Shown here in pieces: positions 61,637-64,000 of a stretch of 64,000 nt of DNA. The first letter of the stretch is position 1; each line of letters starts with the position of its first letter. The notes below the pieces were generated by a model that made no database searches, was not told where the DNA came from, and was given only the letters and a program-made list of their open reading frames with translations. The stretch comes from Pseudomonas libanensis. Lineage in GTDB: Bacteria; Pseudomonadota; Gammaproteobacteria; Pseudomonadales; Pseudomonadaceae. Both the position numbers and the translations under genes were made by a program. The stretch is from NCBI RefSeq assembly GCF_001439685.1, contig NZ_JYLH01000023.1:1-64000 (forward strand), in the 5' to 3' direction.

Positions 61637-61930
61637 TCATTCCCTGCCTTGGGTGGTTATAGAAAGGGCCTCGATCAACCAGTGATCGATAGCCTGAACA
61701 TTGCCGGCAGTTGAACCTTGAGACGAACTGCCGCTCTTAAAGTCACCTCTAGATGGGTAAAAGATGCCAGCCGGAGTAAAGCCGCACGGAACGGAAGTGC
61801 CCGCTTCGTTATATAAAATTTCATCTATGTACAAGGCTTCACACATGCGGGCCGGCCCTTTCAGCCTGGATCCAATGCCTGTCGAGATGGAAAAAACTGG
61901 ACAGTTTTTATACAGATCTCCAAAAGATTA
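61637..61930 (-). pseudogene. Probable gene remnant near oprI (unrecognised)
   Basis: A continuous frame without stops reads DLYKNCPVFSISTGIGSR, then LKGPARMCEALYIDEILYNE and ends at TGA 61637. Residue content looks like real protein, but there is no credible start: the first ATG (61846) would cut the best part off, and a stop lies at about 61936. I do not recognise the family. It may be the 3' end of a gene whose front is lost, or a small gene with a non-ATG start. Confidence 0.4.
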
Positions 61931-62076
61931 GCCAAAATAGATTCGGCGCAGGATTTTTTTTTGCTTCTTGCGCAACGTCAGTTTACTTACTACAAGTAAT
62001 GGGTAGTATGTACGCCGGCTATTAGCTCACCCTGAGACAGTAGCCATCTAATTGAAAGTCCTTGAAGGGGAACACG
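61931..62076 (+). promoter_or_regulatory. oprI promoter region
   Basis: TTTACT (61982-61987), 16 bases, TAGTAT (62004-62009) is the best sigma-70 pair and would start the transcript near 62016, giving a leader of about 60 bases. A nine-base T-run precedes it and may act as an UP-like element. GAAGGGG is the ribosome site. Confidence 0.6.
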
Positions 62077-62328
62077 ATGAACAACGTTCTGAAATTCTCT
62101 GCTCTGGCTCTGGCCGCAGTTCTGGCTACCGGTTGCAGCAGCGTCTCCAAAGAAACCGAAGCTCGTCTGACTGCAACGGAAGACGCAGCAGCTCGCTCCC
62201 AGGCTCGTGCAGACGAAGCCTACCGTAAAGCTGATGAAGCTCTGGCTGCTGCCCAAAAAGCACAACAGACTGCTGACGAAGCTAACGAGCGCGCCCTGCG
62301 CATGCTTGAAAAAGCAAGCCGCAAGTAA
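62077..62328 (+). CDS. oprI: Major outer-membrane lipoprotein OprI
   Basis: 83 residues. Signal peptide with lipobox ATGC (Cys20), then a heptad-repeat trimeric coiled coil rich in Ala (EARLTATEDAAARSQARADE), ending in KASRK whose terminal Lys is expected to bind peptidoglycan. It is the Pseudomonas equivalent of Braun lipoprotein and very highly expressed. Codon use is biased to preferred codons (GCT, CGT). Confidence 0.97.
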   Translation: MNNVLKFSALALAAVLATGCSSVSKETEARLTATEDAAARSQARADEAYRKADEALAAAQKAQQTADEANERALRMLEKASRK

Positions 62329-62347
62329 TAATCCTTCGGGGTTGTTA

Positions 62348-62380
62348 TCAAGCCGATCCATGTTTGGATCGGCTTTTTTT
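62348..62380 (+). terminator. oprI terminator
   Basis: AAGCCGATCCA-TGTT-TGGATCGGCTT, 11-bp stem, followed by eight T. Confidence 0.95.
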
Positions 62381-62411
62381 TGCCTTTGATTTGGCACGCG
62401 CCACTTGTTGG

Positions 62412-62435
62412 TCGTTCCCACGCTCGTGGGAACGA
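62412..62435. repeat. Perfect short palindrome
   Basis: TCGTTCCCACG-CT-CGTGGGAACGA. This is a widespread Pseudomonas intergenic element as far as I recall; here it abuts a REPIN. Confidence 0.8.
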
Positions 62436-62443
62436 TCGGGCAA

Positions 62444-62533
62444 TGTGGGAGCGGGCTTGCTCGCGAAAGCGGTGGATCAGTCAACATCAATGTTTGCTGG
62501 GCCGACGTCTTCGCGAGCAAGCCCGCTCCCACA
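62444..62533. repeat. REPIN between oprI and the L,D-transpeptidase gene
   Basis: Arms TGTGGGAGCGGGCTTGCTCG and its exact complement (ending CCCGCTCCCACA), about 40 bases apart. The GAGCGGGCTTGCTCGCG subtype differs from the GAGGGGGCTTGCTCCCG subtype at 7119 and 52123. Confidence 0.92.
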
Positions 62534-62553
62534 GGGATATTCGCTCAGGCTTA

Positions 62554-63519
62554 TTATTGAAGATCGAGCGGGGTGCTGGACGCCACAGATGCGCCGCCTG
62601 GCACACCAATTTCGGTCGGCAAGCCATCCTCGGCGGCGACCACATCACGCACCTGGTCCCAGTTCACCCGCAGGTTATTGGCCAGGTCTTCACGCTTGAG
62701 CAAGGCGTTGATCACCGCCGTGTGCTTGTCGACCACGGAAGGGGTGCCGTCATCGTTCAACGGTGTATGGGCCTCAAGGTAGACCTTGCCGCCACTGCTG
62801 CCGAACTTGTAGGCATCGTTGATGATGCGCACCGACGTGCCCACCGGCACCATGCCGGCCATCTCCAATACATTGTTATTGAACATGCGGAAGCAACCGT
62901 GACTGGTGCGCGTGCCGATACCAAACTTCATGTTGGAGCCGTGGATCAGATAACCCGGCGTGCCGAGGGTGAACTTGAACGGCCCCAGCGGGTTATCCGG
63001 GCCGGCAGGCACCACGTTGGGCAACGGGTCACCATTGGCCGCGTGCTCGGCCTTGATCGAGGCCGGTGGCGTCCAGGTCGGGTTTGGCGTCTTGGCGATG
63101 ATACTGGTGTGGGCGATCGGCGAGCCCCAGCCTTCCCGGCCAATGCCCAGCGGGAAGGTGTAGACGACGTCCTGGCCCTTTGGATAGTAGTAGAGTCGGT
63201 ATTCCGCCAGGTTGATCACGATGCCTTCCCGTGGCCCGGGCGGCAGGATAAAGCGTGTCGGCAGCACAATCTCGGTCCCCGCGCCCGGCAACCAGGCATC
63301 GACGCCCGGGTTGGCCGCGACCATTTCCGAATAGCCCAGGTCATAGGTGGTGCCCAGGTCGGCGAAGGTGTCTTCGTACTTGGCCTTGATCACCTGGACC
63401 TGGCCGACAATGTCCTCGCCCGGAGGCGGCAAAGGCAACTGCAAGGCTGCCGCCGAACCGGCCGCACAGAGCGCAGCGAGAGACAGGCAGCAGGTGACGA
63501 CGGAAAGGCGCGACAACAT
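62554..63519 (-). CDS. L,D-transpeptidase (YkuD/ErfK family)
   Basis: 321 residues. Signal peptide (1-24), a LysM-like N-terminal region with DLGYSEMVAANPGVDAWLPG, then a YkuD domain with IHGSNMKFGIGTRTSHGCFRM in part: the catalytic His-Gly and Cys are in SHGCFRM near residue 216. It links peptidoglycan stems or attaches lipoproteins; proximity to oprI makes OprI tethering an attractive but unproven role. ATG 63519; the frame to 63657 is leader. Confidence 0.9.
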   Translation of the reverse strand: MLSRLSVVTCCLSLAALCAAGSAAALQLPLPPPGEDIVGQVQVIKAKYEDTFADLGTTYDLGYSEMVAANPGVDAWLPGAGTEIVLPTRFILPPGPREGIVINLAEYRLYYYPKGQDVVYTFPLGIGREGWGSPIAHTSIIAKTPNPTWTPPASIKAEHAANGDPLPNVVPAGPDNPLGPFKFTLGTPGYLIHGSNMKFGIGTRTSHGCFRMFNNNVLEMAGMVPVGTSVRIINDAYKFGSSGGKVYLEAHTPLNDDGTPSVVDKHTAVINALLKREDLANNLRVNWDQVRDVVAAEDGLPTEIGVPGGASVASSTPLDLQ

Positions 63520-63598
63520 CCGGAAAATCCTTCGCAAGACGACAGGTAGGTAAAAAATGATTGTATACGGCTTCGCGGCAGCAAGCTTCAAGCTGTTT

Positions 63599-63892
63599 TT
63601 ACAGCTCGAAACGCAGCTCCGGCCAGATCGGCGGCGTACCACGCTTTTGCGATTCAAGGATCGCCCGGCACAAGGGGCACAGGCGCTGGTCCTGGAAAAT
63701 CGAGCGATTCACCGAGGACCAGCGTGGTTGCGCCGGCAGTAAAGTGCCGCAAAGCGTGCGATCGATCGAACCGCCCAACTCCAATTGGCGCGCCACCAGA
63801 TGCACCCGCACTTCCTGGCAGGCGAACAGATCCAGCTGCTCGTCCGGCTCGATCAGTTGGTAGTTAAACAGGGACCAGGCAGGGCGCGACAT
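63599..63892 (-). CDS. Conserved hypothetical protein, 97 residues
   Basis: No family recognised. Two CxxC-like pairs (DLFACQEV..., RLCPLCRAIL) suggest metal binding; the remainder is polar with IEPDEQLDLF and WSSVNRSIFQDQ segments. GGAG lies six bases before ATG 63892. Separate from the L,D-transpeptidase gene by 79 bases in the same direction. Confidence 0.75.
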   Translation of the reverse strand: MSRPAWSLFNYQLIEPDEQLDLFACQEVRVHLVARQLELGGSIDRTLCGTLLPAQPRWSSVNRSIFQDQRLCPLCRAILESQKRGTPPIWPELRFEL

Positions 63893-63950
63893 CGAGGGCT
63901 CCAGATCAGGGGGGCGCCACCTTAGCCGAAAGCCTGCCGGTAGAAAAGCG

Positions 63951-64000
63951 TCACAGCAGCGGTTTTAGCGTCGGCCAGACATTTTCCAGCAACTTGTCCT
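63951..64000 (-). CDS. C-terminal end of a gene that continues past the window
   Basis: On the minus strand the frame ends DKLLENVWPTLKPLL then TGA at 63951-63953. The peptide looks coding and is 58 bases upstream of the preceding gene's start. Too short to identify. Confidence 0.5.
   Translation of the reverse strand, partial: DKLLENVWPTLKPLL

Noticed and set aside
61890..61915. LexA-like site CTGGACAGTTTTTATACAG
   Set aside because: The CTG and CAG halves are 13 bases apart, not 10, so the dyad geometry is wrong.
1..64000. tRNA, rRNA, CRISPR arrays, prophage or intact insertion sequences
   Set aside because: None could be recognised by eye; direct repeats found are coding arrays or REP elements, and no transposase or integrase motif was read.

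Overview
The window looks like a chromosomal segment of a fluorescent-group Pseudomonas. Support: GC-rich coding sequence, many REP/REPIN elements of the GTGGGAGGGGGCTTGC type, OprI, the EarP/EF-P pair, a Roc-type and a SagS-like two-component system, and gene neighbourhoods that I recall from Pseudomonas genomes. No tRNA, rRNA, CRISPR array, prophage or intact insertion sequence was seen.

Layout. 1-5647: three co-oriented genes for repeat-rich, serralysin-related proteins. One is cut by the window edge, one is a complete zinc metalloprotease with a Pro-rich tail, and one is a Pro-rich protein carrying a serralysin C-domain without a protease. They are separated by AT-rich spacers and form the accessory part of the window. 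6065-6850: phnN preceded by a wreck of phnM. 7277-14638: the complete cytochrome c maturation operon ccmABCDEFGHI, running right to left and ending in a lipoprotein gene. 14839-16742: an orphan FliK-like/FlhB-C-like pair. 16887-19315: molybdenum cofactor genes moeA, moaB and mobA. 19395-24352: small lipoprotein, RluA-type synthase, a small gene with a LexA box, glutaredoxin-like protein, CPA2 antiporter and ammonium transporter. 24697-27257: YqjD/YqjE/YqjK-like membrane genes and dgt. 27423-32343: single-domain receiver plus a RocA2/RocS2-like pair. 32410-37219: oxidative-damage repair (fRMsr, GPx, MsrB) around a DUF815 ATPase and a SagS-like hybrid kinase. 37422-43161: aminotransferase, htpX, tpm, a DODA-type dioxygenase and deaD. 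43572-46704: crotonase, a spermidine-synthase-like protein and class II DAHP synthase. 47339-52745: YcaQ-type glycosylase, two LysR regulators, a TauE exporter and the ohrR-ohr peroxide pair. 52812-56535: efp, earP, a Gre-like protein and cysB. 56640-61464: UspA, 5'-nucleotidase, PanE-like reductase, thioredoxin-like and PilZ proteins, class I DAHP synthase and a GNAT protein. 62077-64000: oprI, an L,D-transpeptidase and a hypothetical gene.

Functional themes are respiration (ccm), thiol and peroxide defence (ohr, GPx, MsrB, fRMsr, Grx/Trx-like), signalling (Roc-like, SagS-like, PilZ), cofactor and aromatic biosynthesis, and secreted proteins. The most unusual parts are the serralysin-like repeat cluster at the left edge, the decayed phnM fused by translational overlap to an intact phnN, a near-consensus SOS box in front of an unrecognised 111-residue protein, and a single-domain receiver with inverted-repeat sites next to the RocA2/RocS2-like pair.
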